From contig CANIZL010000029.1 of the NCBI GenBank assembly GCA_947471985.1, forward strand, positions 1 to 58,928: a stretch of 58,928 bases of DNA. Direction: 5' to 3'. The position numbers and the translations under genes are program-made. The notes beneath the pieces were generated by a model, which had not been told where the DNA came from, ran no database searches, and saw nothing but the letters and a program-made list of their open reading frames with translations. Below are positions 18,028 to 27,584 of the stretch, piece after piece. The stretch is from Verrucomicrobiota bacterium. GTDB taxonomy: Bacteria; Verrucomicrobiota; Verrucomicrobiia; Limisphaerales; UBA9464. The first letter of the stretch is position 1. Each line of letters opens with the position of its first letter.

Positions 18028-19595
18028 TACCAGGCAATCCATCATTCCGTTCGCCACCTCAGCCGTGCGATGTGCTGATTGTCGGCGCAGGACCGACGGG
18101 CGCCTTGGTGGCGGCCCGGATGGCGGCCCAGGGATTGTCCGTCGTGGTGCTCGAGGCGGGACAACGGTTCGGCCGGAACAACGCGCTTACCAACTCCGAG
18201 GCGAACGCCTCCAGGATCATCTGGTCGGAGCCGCGTAATCACGTGGGCAACGATTTTGTCATTCCCAAAGCAGGCATGGGCGTGGGGGGCGGAACACTGC
18301 CGTGGCTCGGGGTGATGCCGCGTTTTCATCGCCATGATTTCCGCACGCACTCGACGGAGGGCGTCGGTGCGGACTGGCCCATCGGCTATGACGCACTGCG
18401 GCCGCATTACGAAAGGGTTGAGCGGGAGTTTGGTTTGGCGGGCGAGTGTGGCCCATTCGCGCCGGAGCCGTATTCGCTGCCCCAGCCGCCGCATCGCATG
18501 AACTGGCACGCGCAATTGCTCGCCCGCGGCGCCCGCCAGCTCGGCGCACATCCGTTTGCACCCCCCATCGCGATCAACTCACAGGAACACCAGGGACGCC
18601 CCGCGTGCATCTATTGCGGTTGGTGCGCGTCCGGTTGTCCGACGGAGGCCAAGGCAACCGCGGCAAACACTCACCTTGCGCAAGCCGAACGGCTCGGCGC
18701 GCGGGTGATCGGCGAGGCCTTTGTGCATCGCGTGAACTGCGATGCAGCGACCGGTCGGACAACCGGCGTGGAGTATCTCGATTCGCAGCGCCGCGAGCAT
18801 CGGGTCGACGCGAAGGTGGTCGTGCTCACCGCGCATGCGATTGAGACGCCCCGGCTGCTCTTGATGTCCTCCAGCAGCACCTTTCCCGATGGCCTCGCCA
18901 ACTCCAGCGGCATGGTGGGCAGGAACTTCATGAGCCACCCGACGTGGCAGGTCTTCGGCACCTTCAATGAGCCGGTGAATGCCTTCAAGGGCATGCAAAT
19001 GGGCCATGTCATGGTGCAGGACTATTACCGGCCCGATGCCCGCAACGACTATGCGCGCGGGTTCATCCTGCTGAGTTACATGATGACGCCCGTAACGTTT
19101 GGGAATCTCAGCGGACTCCTGTTCGGCCAGGAGTTGAAGGACTTCCTGCATGAGTATTCCCACACGGCCGCGTGGTGGGCGCACGCCGAGGGTCTTCCCG
19201 ATGTGCGCAATACAATCACGCTCGCTCCCGATCTGCGCGACGCACGTGGCCTCCCCGTGGCGCAGGTTTCCTACCAGTGGTGCGACAACGATGTGAAACT
19301 CGCCGCCGCCGCCCGCGACAAGGCCGCGGAAATGATGGCTGCGTCGGGCGCGCGAAAAGTGCGCATCGGCCTGAACTACGGCGCCCACGCGATGGGCAGT
19401 TGCCGGATGGGCGATGATGCGAAGAGTTCCGTGGTGAATGAGTTTTGCCAATCCCACGACGTGAAAAACCTCTTTATCTGCGACACCAGCGTCTTTGTTA
19501 CCGGAGCCGGAGTGAATCCGACACTGACGGCGATGGCCCTTGCTGATCGTGCGGCCGCGCACATTATCGAATGCGCGAAGAAGGGAGACCTGTGA
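18024..19595 (+). CDS. GMC-family FAD oxidoreductase
   Basis: This 523-residue flavoprotein begins with the dinucleotide-binding motif DVLIVGAGPTGALVAARMA and the Glu-ended strand SVVVLEAG. The middle contains CIYCGWCASGCPTEAKA, a cysteine cluster found in the glucose/gluconate-dehydrogenase branch of GMC enzymes. The C-terminus has HAMGSCRMG and TGAGVNPTLTAMALADRAA, the conserved His/Asn active-site region. It should oxidise a primary or secondary alcohol of a sugar or polyol. No Tat or Sec signal is visible, unlike the periplasmic relatives, so it may be cytosolic or exported with a partner. It is translationally coupled to the small subunit-like gene that follows. Confidence 0.9.
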   Translation: MIPGNPSFRSPPQPCDVLIVGAGPTGALVAARMAAQGLSVVVLEAGQRFGRNNALTNSEANASRIIWSEPRNHVGNDFVIPKAGMGVGGGTLPWLGVMPRFHRHDFRTHSTEGVGADWPIGYDALRPHYERVEREFGLAGECGPFAPEPYSLPQPPHRMNWHAQLLARGARQLGAHPFAPPIAINSQEHQGRPACIYCGWCASGCPTEAKATAANTHLAQAERLGARVIGEAFVHRVNCDAATGRTTGVEYLDSQRREHRVDAKVVVLTAHAIETPRLLLMSSSSTFPDGLANSSGMVGRNFMSHPTWQVFGTFNEPVNAFKGMQMGHVMVQDYYRPDARNDYARGFILLSYMMTPVTFGNLSGLLFGQELKDFLHEYSHTAAWWAHAEGLPDVRNTITLAPDLRDARGLPVAQVSYQWCDNDVKLAAAARDKAAEMMAASGARKVRIGLNYGAHAMGSCRMGDDAKSSVVNEFCQSHDVKNLFICDTSVFVTGAGVNPTLTAMALADRAAAHIIECAKKGDL

Positions 19596-20002
19596 TCGAT
19601 ACTCCCATCACTCTCACGGATATCGCCACGCTGGCCGCATTGGCGAATGGCATCATCCCAGCCGATGCGCGGGACGCCGGCGCCGCTGCGGTTCACGCGG
19701 GCCCGGGAATCGCCGAGCGGATGCGACGCAGTCCGTATGCCGCGATTTACGTTGAGGGACTCAGCGCCACCCGCGACCTGGCTCAGGCGATGTTTACCAA
19801 GTCCGCACCGGACTTAACCGCCGGGCAGATGCATGAGCTGCTTATCCGCTTGAGCGCTCACTCACCAGCCTTCTTCCGGCAACTTCGCGCCGATGTGTGT
19901 GCGCTCTATCTGAGCGATGCAGGCGTGTGGCAGCGCATCGGTTTTCCCGGGCCCTCCACGGACTCCGGCGGCTATCCTGACTTCGATCAACCTCAAGATT
20001 GA
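19592..20002 (+). CDS. Gluconate 2-dehydrogenase subunit 3-like protein
   Basis: The GTG at 19592, preceded at suitable distance by AAGGGAG, begins VIDTPITLTDIATLAALANGIIPAD. The LxxLANxIIPAD opening and the alpha-helical remainder match the small subunit (subunit 3 family) that accompanies GMC-type gluconate or glucose dehydrogenases. An ATG at 19571 is in frame but lies inside the GMC gene. The subunit probably stabilises or escorts the GMC enzyme. The usual Tat signal of this family is missing here, which agrees with the lack of a signal on the GMC partner. It consists of 136 residues. Confidence 0.75.
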   Translation: MIDTPITLTDIATLAALANGIIPADARDAGAAAVHAGPGIAERMRRSPYAAIYVEGLSATRDLAQAMFTKSAPDLTAGQMHELLIRLSAHSPAFFRQLRADVCALYLSDAGVWQRIGFPGPSTDSGGYPDFDQPQD

Positions 20003-20011
20003 TTCACCCTG

Positions 20012-21496
20012 ATGATTGTCCCCGAACTCCTGCCTGCGACACAGGCTTTTCTGAAGAAATCCGCCAGGATGCTCATCGGCGGCCAGTGGCGGGATGCTTC
20101 CAACGGCGGGACGCTGCCGTCGGTGGATCCCGCGACCGGCAAGGTGCTTGGACTGTTTCCGTCCGGCACCGCGACCGATGCGGATGAAGCCGTGCGGGCT
20201 GCGCGCCGTGCGTTCCCGGCCTGGAAGAAGGTTACGCCGTATGATCGCGGACGTCTGTTACAAAAGGCGGCGGCCCTCATGGAAAAGCATGGCGATGAAC
20301 TCGCGGAGCTCATCACGCTCGAAAACGGCAAGCCACTGTGGGAAGCAAAGAAGGAAGTCGGCACGGCGGTAAGCTGGACCGAATACTACGCCGGCTGGAC
20401 CACGAAACTGCTCGGCGACACGATCCCCCTCTCCCTGCCGGGCCAGTTCCTCAACTACACAACACGCGAGCCACTCGGAGTCGTGGTCGGCATCACGCCG
20501 CCGAATTACCCGCTCACCATGCCGCTCTACAAAGCGGCGCCAGCGCTCGCGACGGGTAACACAATCATCATCAAGCCATCCGAGGACACCTCGCTCGTCG
20601 CCCTGCGACTCGGCGAAATCTTTTCGGAAGCCGGCTTCCCGGATGGCGTGTTCAATGTCGTCACCGGCCTCGGCGAAACAGTCGGTGCGGCCTTCGCGAA
20701 TCACCCTGACGTGGACAAGATCACCTTCACCGGCAGCACCGAAGTCGGTCGTGCCCTGGTGCGGGCCAGTGCGGGCAATTTGAAGAAGGTCTCCCTCGAA
20801 CTGGGTGGCAAGTCGCCCAACATCGTCTTTGCGGATGCCGATCTCGAAGCGGCGCTCAAAGGCGTGTTCATGGGCATCTTCTTTTGCCAGGGCGAGATTT
20901 GCTCCGCCGGCTCGCGGTTATTCGTCGAGCGCGGCACCTATGACCCGTTCGTCGAACGCCTGGCCGACATGGCGCGCGGCGTGAAACTCGGGCACGGCCT
21001 CAGCGCAGAAACCAAAATGGGCCCGCTCGTCTCCCAGGCGCAGCAACAACGCGTACTCGGCTATATCGACATCGGAGCGAGCGAGAAGGCGAAGAAACTC
21101 ACCGGTGGCCAAGCCGGCACGGGAGCACTCGCGGGCGGCTTCTTCGTCGAGCCCACTGTTTTTGGCGGCGTCCATAATCAGATGCGTATTGCGCAGGAGG
21201 AGATTTTCGGCCCGGTCGTCTGCGCGATTCCCTTCGATGATCTGCCCGACGCGATTGCGCAGGGAAACGATTCCCCCTTTGGCCTGGCCGCCGGCGTCTG
21301 GACACGCGACATCCGCAAAGCCCACCAAGCTGCCGCCGCGCTCGAGGCCGGCACCGTGTGGGTGAATTGCTATAACGCCTTCGACAACGCCTCGCCTTGG
21401 GGCGGCTTCAAGCAAAGTGGCTGGGGCCGCGAAAAAGGCCCGTATGGGCTCGACCTCTTCACCCAGATCAAATCCGTTATCATCAACTTCACGTGA
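20012..21496 (+). CDS. NAD(P)-dependent aldehyde dehydrogenase
   Basis: This 494-residue member of the ALDH superfamily has the expected order of motifs. Substrate anchoring is at GITPPNYPL (usual form PWNFP; the essential Asn is kept). Cofactor binding is at KPSEDTS and FTGSTEVG, the general base E263 is in SLELGGKSPN, and the nucleophile C297 is in CQGEICSAGSR. EIFGPV and NCYNAFDNASPWGGFKQSGWGRE complete the fold. It would oxidise the aldehyde made by the GMC oxidoreductase or released by the DHDPS-like aldolase. Betaine-aldehyde, succinate-semialdehyde or glycolaldehyde-type activity cannot be separated by sequence alone. It sits 9 bases after the previous gene, and its stop overlaps the next start. 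Confidence 0.9.
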   Translation: MIVPELLPATQAFLKKSARMLIGGQWRDASNGGTLPSVDPATGKVLGLFPSGTATDADEAVRAARRAFPAWKKVTPYDRGRLLQKAAALMEKHGDELAELITLENGKPLWEAKKEVGTAVSWTEYYAGWTTKLLGDTIPLSLPGQFLNYTTREPLGVVVGITPPNYPLTMPLYKAAPALATGNTIIIKPSEDTSLVALRLGEIFSEAGFPDGVFNVVTGLGETVGAAFANHPDVDKITFTGSTEVGRALVRASAGNLKKVSLELGGKSPNIVFADADLEAALKGVFMGIFFCQGEICSAGSRLFVERGTYDPFVERLADMARGVKLGHGLSAETKMGPLVSQAQQQRVLGYIDIGASEKAKKLTGGQAGTGALAGGFFVEPTVFGGVHNQMRIAQEEIFGPVVCAIPFDDLPDAIAQGNDSPFGLAAGVWTRDIRKAHQAAAALEAGTVWVNCYNAFDNASPWGGFKQSGWGREKGPYGLDLFTQIKSVIINFT

Positions 21497-24400
21497 ACCC
21501 GTCTCCCCTCAAGCCCACAGCCGCAAAAGGCCCTTGGCTGTTCCCCAAGTTGGCCGCCGCCTGTTCGCTGGCTACCGCAGCCACATCTCTTTTCAGTGCG
21601 GATATCGCCGGCCCGGCCAGTAAGAAGTTGGAACTGAAATCCTATCCGCGATCTCCCCTGCCCGATTCCGCGCGGGCCTCGTCGGAAACCGAGAACCGCG
21701 CGCGGCAGTTCAAAGTTCCGGCCGGCATGAAAGTCGAGCTGTGGGCCGCCGAGCCAATGCTGGCGAATGCGGTGGCCTTCTGTCTGGACGAAAAGGGACG
21801 CGTCTTCGTGGCCGAAACCCACCGCTACCGAACCAGCGTTCTGGATATGCGGCACTATATGTTCATGCTCGAGGATGATCTCGCCTGCCGCACCATCGAG
21901 GATCGCTCGGCGATGGTGAAAAAGCACTTCCCGACCCATTGGACCGATCTCGCCATCGAATCCGAAGTCGTGCGGCTGCTCGAAGATCGCTCCGGCTCCG
22001 GCAAGGCCGACTTCAGCTCGATCTACGCCGACGGCTTTAATACCGAACTCGACGGCATCGCTTCCGGTGTGCTCGCCCGCAAGGGCAAGGTTTGGCTCAC
22101 CAGTATTCCTGAACTGAGATTGCTGGAAGGCATCGACGCGAAAGGGCGTGCCGTGTCGAAAAAAACGGTCAGTCGCGGCTACGGCGTGCGTTTCAGCATC
22201 ACCGGGCATGACCTGCATGGCCTCGTCATCGGACCGGACGGCCGACTCTACTTCAGCTTTGGTGATCGGGCGGCGAACGTGGTGACTCAGGAAGGCCGCC
22301 GGCTCGAGTTCCCGGATGAAGGCGGAGTCTTCCGCTGTGAACTCGACGGGTCGAATCTTGAAGCCTTCGCCCATGGATTGCGCAATCCGCAGGAACTCGC
22401 CTTCAACGAATACGGCGATCTCTTCACCGGTGAAAACGACTCGGACCAAGGGGACCGCGAACGGTGGGTCTATCTGGTCGAGGGTTCGGACTCCGGATGG
22501 AGGGTCGGTTATCAAAACGCGCCGCTCGGTAATGCGGGGCCGTGGAACATGGAGCGCCTGTGGGTGCCGAGTTTCGCGGGTCAGGCCGCCTACATTCTCC
22601 CCCCCGTCGCCAACATTGCCGATGGCCCGAGCGGTCTCTTCCACAATCCCGGCACCGGGCTTTCGCCCAGACTCGATGGCCGCTTCTTCCTCGCCTACTT
22701 CAAAGGCTCGAGTGCCAGCAGCGGCGTCTCCAGCATCGCCACGCGACGCGACGGCGCGGGCTACGCGCTTACGGCTCACGACGACTTCATCGCCAATGCG
22801 CTTATCACCGATGTCGACATTGCACCCGACGGTTCGGTGTATTTCTCCGACTGGGGCGAAGGCTGGGAGCGGACCAAGAAGAGTCGGATCTTCCGTCTAA
22901 CGGACACCGAGATCGCCCAACAGCCGGTCGTCGCTGAAACCAAGCGCCTCATAGCGCAGGGATTTGAAACGACTCCCACGATCGACCTCGTCGGCTTTCT
23001 GGAGCACCCGGATATGCGGGTCCGACAGGAAGCGCAGTTCGAATTGGCCGCGCGTAGATCGGAAGGCCTTCCGCTCCTGAAGCAAGTGGCGCTGCACGGC
23101 CAGAACCCGCTGGCCCGTCGTCACGCCATCTGGGGCCTTGGGCAGATCGCCCGCAAGGGAACCGACGCGCTCAGCAAACCAAACCGGGACATCGCCGATT
23201 TGTTGGTCACGCTGCTGGCCGATCCCGACCCGGAAATCCGGGCACAAGCTCTGCGAACCGTCGCCGATGGCAGCCGTCCGACCGACCTTCCGGCCGTCAT
23301 CAAGGCGATGGAAGATAGCAGCCCACGCGTTCGCTCCTTTGCCGCCCAGGCCGTCGCCAAACTGGCCGGGCCGGGCGCGTTCGAAGGAATCATCCAACTG
23401 CTTCGGGAGAACAACGGCACCGATCGCGTCCTGCAACACGTCGGCGCCCTCGCGTTGGCGAAGTCCGCCAGTGTCGATCAACGCGTCGCGGCATCGAAGG
23501 ACGTTTCACCGGCGGTTCGTCTAGCCACCGCGGTCGCGTTCCGCCTGCGGGGTGAAGCCGAGATCGCTCCGATGTTGCAAGACCCTGATCCGCTCGTCGT
23601 CCTCGAAGCGGCCCGCGCCATCAACGACCGTCCCATCGATCAAGCTCGGCCGGCCCTGGCTGCGCTGGGAAATACAGCCGCATTGAGCGGCCTCATCAAG
23701 TCGTTCGGCGCGCTCCCGCCAACTTACATGCCCAAGGGCACGACGGCCGCAATCCGCGACATTCGTGAAGGCCAGCCCATGCCGTGGGCGAACGCGCCGG
23801 TGGATCAACTCACTCCGCTGCTCCTCCGGGTCGTGAACGCCAACTTCCGCTCAGGACTGAATTCGGATGCGGAACGTCTTGCCGCGATTGCCCTGCGCGG
23901 TGATGTGCCGGACTTGATCCGGACCGAGGCGCTCTTCGCCTTGGCCAACTGGGCCAAGCCGCACCAGCGCGACCGCCTCGTCGGCATCTATCGCCCCATT
24001 GATGGCCGCAGCCCGGGGGACGCGCAGAAGGCACTCGCTTCGATCATTCCATCCCTGCTGAAACAGCCGAGCGAAGCCGTCCAGATCGCCACGGCCGCCG
24101 CCCTTTCCCGCCTGAAGATGGTCGAAGCGGGGCTGGAGCTGAAGGCCGCTTTGTCCAACCTGAACAATCCGCCGAAGGCCCGCGCCGCGATGCTGGCAGC
24201 CATCGGCGAATTACACTCGCCGCTGCTGGCGCAGGTCCTTCTCGAAGTAGAAAAGGACGGGGCGGCTGAAGTGCGCAAGGAAGCCGGACACTGGCTGTCC
24301 ACCATCGATAAGGGTGAAGCTCTGACATCGCTTATGAAAACCATCGAGACCGCGCCCCTCGGCGAAAAGCAGACGGCGTTCGTCAACCTCGCAGCGATAC

Positions 24401-25014
24401 AGGATCCCGCTGCGGACGCTTTCATCGCGAAGTGGCTCGGCAAGCTGACCGAGGGTGAGGCACCCAAAGAACTCGGTCTTGAAATTGTCCAGGCAGCCGC
24501 CGATCGCGAAGCCGGGAATGTGAAGACCGCGTTGGCCTCATATCAGGCGAAGAAAAGCAATGGCCCTCTGGCGAAGTTTCAAGAATCCCTCTTCGGCGGA
24601 AATACCGACAACGGGCGGAAGATATTCTTCGAGAAAGTCGAGGCCAGTTGCCTCCGCTGCCACAAGGTCCAGGGCGAAGGCGGCGAAGCCGGACCGGAGC
24701 TGACCGGCATTGCTTCAAAACGGGACCGCACGTATTTCCTGGAATCCATCGTGACACCCAACGCGTCCATCGCACCGGGTTTTGAAAATATTCTCATCAC
24801 TCAGAAAAACGGCCGGCAAGTAGCTGGCATCGTGCGCAGTGAAACGGCCACCGATCTGGTGATCCTTTCACCCGAAGACGGCTTGGTAACCGTGAAAAGG
24901 GCGGACGTTCAGTCCCGCGAGAAAGGTCTTTCCGGAATGCCGGAAGGTCTCGCCGACGCCCTCGGCGCCCGCGATCTCCGTGACTTGGTCGAATATCTCT
25001 CGACCTTGAAATGA
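21493..25014 (+). CDS. PVC-type heme-binding CxxCH protein with HEAT-like repeats
   Basis: The GTG at 21493 overlaps the aldehyde dehydrogenase stop and starts a secreted protein of 1173 residues with a hydrophobic segment near residues 15-35. The first 450 residues form a beta-propeller of the membrane-bound dehydrogenase type (VAFCLDEKGRVFVAETHRY, DLHGLVIGPDGRLYFSFGD, GLRNPQELAFNEYGDLFTGEND). Residues about 490-1000 are alpha-helical HEAT-like repeats (PDPEIRAQALRTVAD, SSPRVRSFAAQAVAKL). The C-terminal cytochrome domain contains SCLRCHKVQGEGGEAGPEL with heme cysteines at 1053 and 1056. The family is highly expanded in PVC bacteria and is thought to pass electrons from periplasmic sugar oxidation. 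The gene's place directly after GMC and ALDH genes fits that role. Confidence 0.9.
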   Translation: MNPSPLKPTAAKGPWLFPKLAAACSLATAATSLFSADIAGPASKKLELKSYPRSPLPDSARASSETENRARQFKVPAGMKVELWAAEPMLANAVAFCLDEKGRVFVAETHRYRTSVLDMRHYMFMLEDDLACRTIEDRSAMVKKHFPTHWTDLAIESEVVRLLEDRSGSGKADFSSIYADGFNTELDGIASGVLARKGKVWLTSIPELRLLEGIDAKGRAVSKKTVSRGYGVRFSITGHDLHGLVIGPDGRLYFSFGDRAANVVTQEGRRLEFPDEGGVFRCELDGSNLEAFAHGLRNPQELAFNEYGDLFTGENDSDQGDRERWVYLVEGSDSGWRVGYQNAPLGNAGPWNMERLWVPSFAGQAAYILPPVANIADGPSGLFHNPGTGLSPRLDGRFFLAYFKGSSASSGVSSIATRRDGAGYALTAHDDFIANALITDVDIAPDGSVYFSDWGEGWERTKKSRIFRLTDTEIAQQPVVAETKRLIAQGFETTPTIDLVGFLEHPDMRVRQEAQFELAARRSEGLPLLKQVALHGQNPLARRHAIWGLGQIARKGTDALSKPNRDIADLLVTLLADPDPEIRAQALRTVADGSRPTDLPAVIKAMEDSSPRVRSFAAQAVAKLAGPGAFEGIIQLLRENNGTDRVLQHVGALALAKSASVDQRVAASKDVSPAVRLATAVAFRLRGEAEIAPMLQDPDPLVVLEAARAINDRPIDQARPALAALGNTAALSGLIKSFGALPPTYMPKGTTAAIRDIREGQPMPWANAPVDQLTPLLLRVVNANFRSGLNSDAERLAAIALRGDVPDLIRTEALFALANWAKPHQRDRLVGIYRPIDGRSPGDAQKALASIIPSLLKQPSEAVQIATAAALSRLKMVEAGLELKAALSNLNNPPKARAAMLAAIGELHSPLLAQVLLEVEKDGAAEVRKEAGHWLSTIDKGEALTSLMKTIETAPLGEKQTAFVNLAAIQDPAADAFIAKWLGKLTEGEAPKELGLEIVQAAADREAGNVKTALASYQAKKSNGPLAKFQESLFGGNTDNGRKIFFEKVEASCLRCHKVQGEGGEAGPELTGIASKRDRTYFLESIVTPNASIAPGFENILITQKNGRQVAGIVRSETATDLVILSPEDGLVTVKRADVQSREKGLSGMPEGLADALGARDLRDLVEYLSTLK

Positions 25015-25047
25015 CCACGAACCCATCCCTCCCCCCTTTTGTTCAAT

Positions 25048-25929
25048 ATGAAACGATCACTTCACGCACTTCTATTATCGGCGTCCATCCTCCACGGAAC
25101 GTGGGGTGTTCAAGCGCAGGAAGAACCTAAAGTCATCCCGCTCTGGGAGAACGGAGCCCCCGGCTTCGAGAATCGCCGCCAAGAGCCGGAGCAGGCGGCG
25201 AGCTATTGGGTGAGGAATGTTCACAACCCTTCGCTGTCCGTGTTCCTGCCACCGAAGGAAAAAGCCACGGGCGCGGCGGTGATCGTATGTCCGGGTGGCG
25301 GCTTCCGGGAGCTTGTCTTCAAGGGTGAAGGCCTCGCGCCGGCGCAGTTCCTGACCAATCTCGGCGTGGCAGCACTGGTTTTGAAGTACCGACTGCCGCG
25401 CGAAACGAACTCGCCTTACTCGTTGCCGAAGCAGGCGATTGAAGACGGACAGCGCGCCATGCGACTGGTCCGCAGCCACGCCAAGGAATGGGGCATCGAC
25501 CCGAATCGCATCGGCATCCTGGGCTTCTCGGCGGGCGGCGAAGTGGCGTCGCTCGTGGCCTACAGTCCAGGTGACGGCAATGCGCAGGCGATTGACCCGG
25601 TTGAACGACTCAGTGCGAGCCCGAAATTCCAGATCATGATTTATCCCGGTCCCTTGGGAATTCCCGAAACAATTCCGACGAATGCGCCGCCTTCGTTCTG
25701 GCTCGCGGCGAACGACGACCAACAACCCGCGCGGACCATCGCCGAAATGCTACCGAAATATCGCGCAGCAAAAGTGCCGATGGAGGTGCACTTATTCACC
25801 AAGGGCGGACACGGATTCAACATGGGCGACCGCTCAAAGCTGGCGACGGTCAAAGGCTGGCCGAATCGTCTGGCCGATTGGTTGACGGACAATGTCCTGG
25901 TCACTGAGACGGTGGGTAACCACAAATAG
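25048..25929 (+). CDS. Secreted alpha/beta-hydrolase esterase
   Basis: Starting at ATG 25048, this 293-residue protein has a Sec signal peptide ending near QAQ. The hydrolase core contains the oxyanion segment IVCPGGGF, the nucleophile elbow ILGFSAGGEVAS (S161), an Asp-containing WLAANDDQQP strand end, and the catalytic His in KGGHGFNMG (H255). This pattern is that of the BD-FAE/acetylxylan-esterase-like group often found beside glycan genes. It probably removes acetyl or other acyl groups from sugars in the periplasm or outside the cell. It follows the large cytochrome protein by 33 bases on the same strand. Confidence 0.85.
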   Translation: MKRSLHALLLSASILHGTWGVQAQEEPKVIPLWENGAPGFENRRQEPEQAASYWVRNVHNPSLSVFLPPKEKATGAAVIVCPGGGFRELVFKGEGLAPAQFLTNLGVAALVLKYRLPRETNSPYSLPKQAIEDGQRAMRLVRSHAKEWGIDPNRIGILGFSAGGEVASLVAYSPGDGNAQAIDPVERLSASPKFQIMIYPGPLGIPETIPTNAPPSFWLAANDDQQPARTIAEMLPKYRAAKVPMEVHLFTKGGHGFNMGDRSKLATVKGWPNRLADWLTDNVLVTETVGNHK

Positions 25930-25944
25930 CTTTCCACACAAACC

Positions 25945-26586
25945 ATGAACAACTCAACGACGCATCGCTCCGTGCCGCCACCTGTCTCCGCAACTTTCAC
26001 CCACCAAGACGTGGGGGCACCCGAGTTGGCCGGCTCCGCGAATCCGGTTAAAAACGGCTGGGACATCATTGCCGGCGGCTCAGATATCTGGAACAAGACC
26101 GACCAGTTTCATTTTGTCTTCCGGGAAATGTCCGGGGATTTTGATGTTGCCGTCCGGGTTGAAAGCTTCACTCCGGCTCATCTGTATTCCAAGGCGGGCT
26201 TGATGATTCGCGAGAGTTTGGAGGCCGACAGCGCCCACCTGATGTTTTTGGTTTTCTCGAGCGACGCACCCCGGAACAACAATCTCGGAGCGTATGAAAT
26301 TCAATTCCGCCCGACACCGGGAGTTGATTGCCAGGGGATTTATCCGGCGGTCCGGCCGCCCGCCCCGCCGGAATTCCCCGCTGCGTATCCTGACTCCTGG
26401 CTGCGAGTGGCCCGGCGCGGAAATCAGTTCTCGGCCTTTGCCTCCGTTGACGGAAAAACGTGGAAGCTGTTCGGAGGACAGGTTCTCCCGCTGGCCAGCC
26501 GGGTGAAAGTGGGCCCGGCCCTGACCTCACACAATACAGCGGTCACGGCTCAGGCGGCCTTTCGCGACTACACCGAAACCCAATAA
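25945..26586 (+). CDS. DUF1349 (concanavalin-like) protein
   Basis: This 213-residue protein has no signal peptide. It shows the lectin-like sandwich of the DUF1349 family: GGSDIWNKTDQFHFVF, GDFDVAVRVESF, YSKAGLMIRESLEADSAHLM, and a C-terminal VGPALTSHNTAVTAQAAFRDY. The HxDVGAP opening matches the usual N-terminus. These domains are thought to bind carbohydrates, and no catalytic residues are known. It is in the middle of the catabolic operon, 15 bases after the esterase. It may be cytosolic, or exported by an unseen route. Confidence 0.75.
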   Translation: MNNSTTHRSVPPPVSATFTHQDVGAPELAGSANPVKNGWDIIAGGSDIWNKTDQFHFVFREMSGDFDVAVRVESFTPAHLYSKAGLMIRESLEADSAHLMFLVFSSDAPRNNNLGAYEIQFRPTPGVDCQGIYPAVRPPAPPEFPAAYPDSWLRVARRGNQFSAFASVDGKTWKLFGGQVLPLASRVKVGPALTSHNTAVTAQAAFRDYTETQ

Positions 26587-26601
26587 GTCGACCTACAGCG
26601 C

Positions 26602-27507
26602 ATGAAACGAATCAAGATTGCCCCCCGCGGTCCGGAGTTTTCCCGCATGGTGTACGGCACCTGGAGGATGCTCGACACCAAGCCGACCGCGCAGGAAATC
26701 AACCGCCGGCTCCACGCCTGCCTTGAACTCGGCATCACCACCCTTGATACGGCGGAGATTTATGGCCTCTACGATGTGGAGACGATGCTCGGTGCGGCGC
26801 TCGCCTTGTCGCCGGGACTGCGGGGGAAATTCGAGATCATCACCAAGGCCGGAATTTACGTGCCTTGCTCCTATCATCCCGACCGTCGCACGGCGCACTA
26901 CAACGCCACGGGCCCGCGCCTCCTCAAGAGTGTCGAGAAATCCCTGCGCTTCCTGGGTACGGACCATGTCGACCTATTTCTCGTCCATCGCCCCGACTGG
27001 CTGACACGTGCCGATGACACGGCGGCGGGTTTGAACGAGTTGTTGCGCAGCGGGAAGATTCGGGCGGCCGGCGTGTCCAACTACAGTGCGTCGCAGTTTG
27101 ATCTGCTGAACGCGCGCATGGAACAACCGCTCGTGACGAACCAGATCGAGTTTCACCTGCTGCACCCGGAGCCCATCAACGACGGCACACTGCATCAGTG
27201 CGAAAAACTCGACGTCCTGCCGATGGCGTGGAGTCCGCTCGCTGGTGGGCGAATTTTTGATCCCACCAATCCCGCCGCCGCGCGTCTGGCGGAGGCCGCG
27301 AAGAGCCTGTCCGCCCGTTACAACGGGGCGACACTGGAACAGTTGGCCTACGCTTGGATTCTCACCCACCCGAGTCATCCGCTGCCCGTCATTGGCACCA
27401 ACAAACTCGAACGTCTGCAATCCGCCGCGCAGGCCGATGGCATCGTGCTGGAACGTGAAGATTGGTATGCGCTCTGGGAAGCGGCCCAAGGCTGCCGCAT
27501 CCCATGA
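26602..27507 (+). CDS. Aldo/keto reductase
   Basis: This 301-residue TIM-barrel oxidoreductase has the catalytic tetrad of the AKR family visible: D49 and Y54 in DTAEIYG, K82 in IITKAGIY, H129 in LFLVHRPDW. The NADPH-binding C-terminus contains LPVIGTNKLERLQSA. Its GVSNYSASQFDLL and WSPLAGGRIF segments resemble the YdhF-type branch. It probably reduces or oxidises a keto-sugar or aldehyde intermediate of the pathway encoded by this operon. The start is the ATG that follows the DUF1349 gene by 15 bases. Confidence 0.9.
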   Translation: MKRIKIAPRGPEFSRMVYGTWRMLDTKPTAQEINRRLHACLELGITTLDTAEIYGLYDVETMLGAALALSPGLRGKFEIITKAGIYVPCSYHPDRRTAHYNATGPRLLKSVEKSLRFLGTDHVDLFLVHRPDWLTRADDTAAGLNELLRSGKIRAAGVSNYSASQFDLLNARMEQPLVTNQIEFHLLHPEPINDGTLHQCEKLDVLPMAWSPLAGGRIFDPTNPAAARLAEAAKSLSARYNGATLEQLAYAWILTHPSHPLPVIGTNKLERLQSAAQADGIVLEREDWYALWEAAQGCRIP

Positions 27508-27584
27508 GACGCGATGCGCAGGGTCCAAACCAAGCGCGGGCGGCGAATTATGTACCGAACTATTTAACAATAAATCCAAAAATA

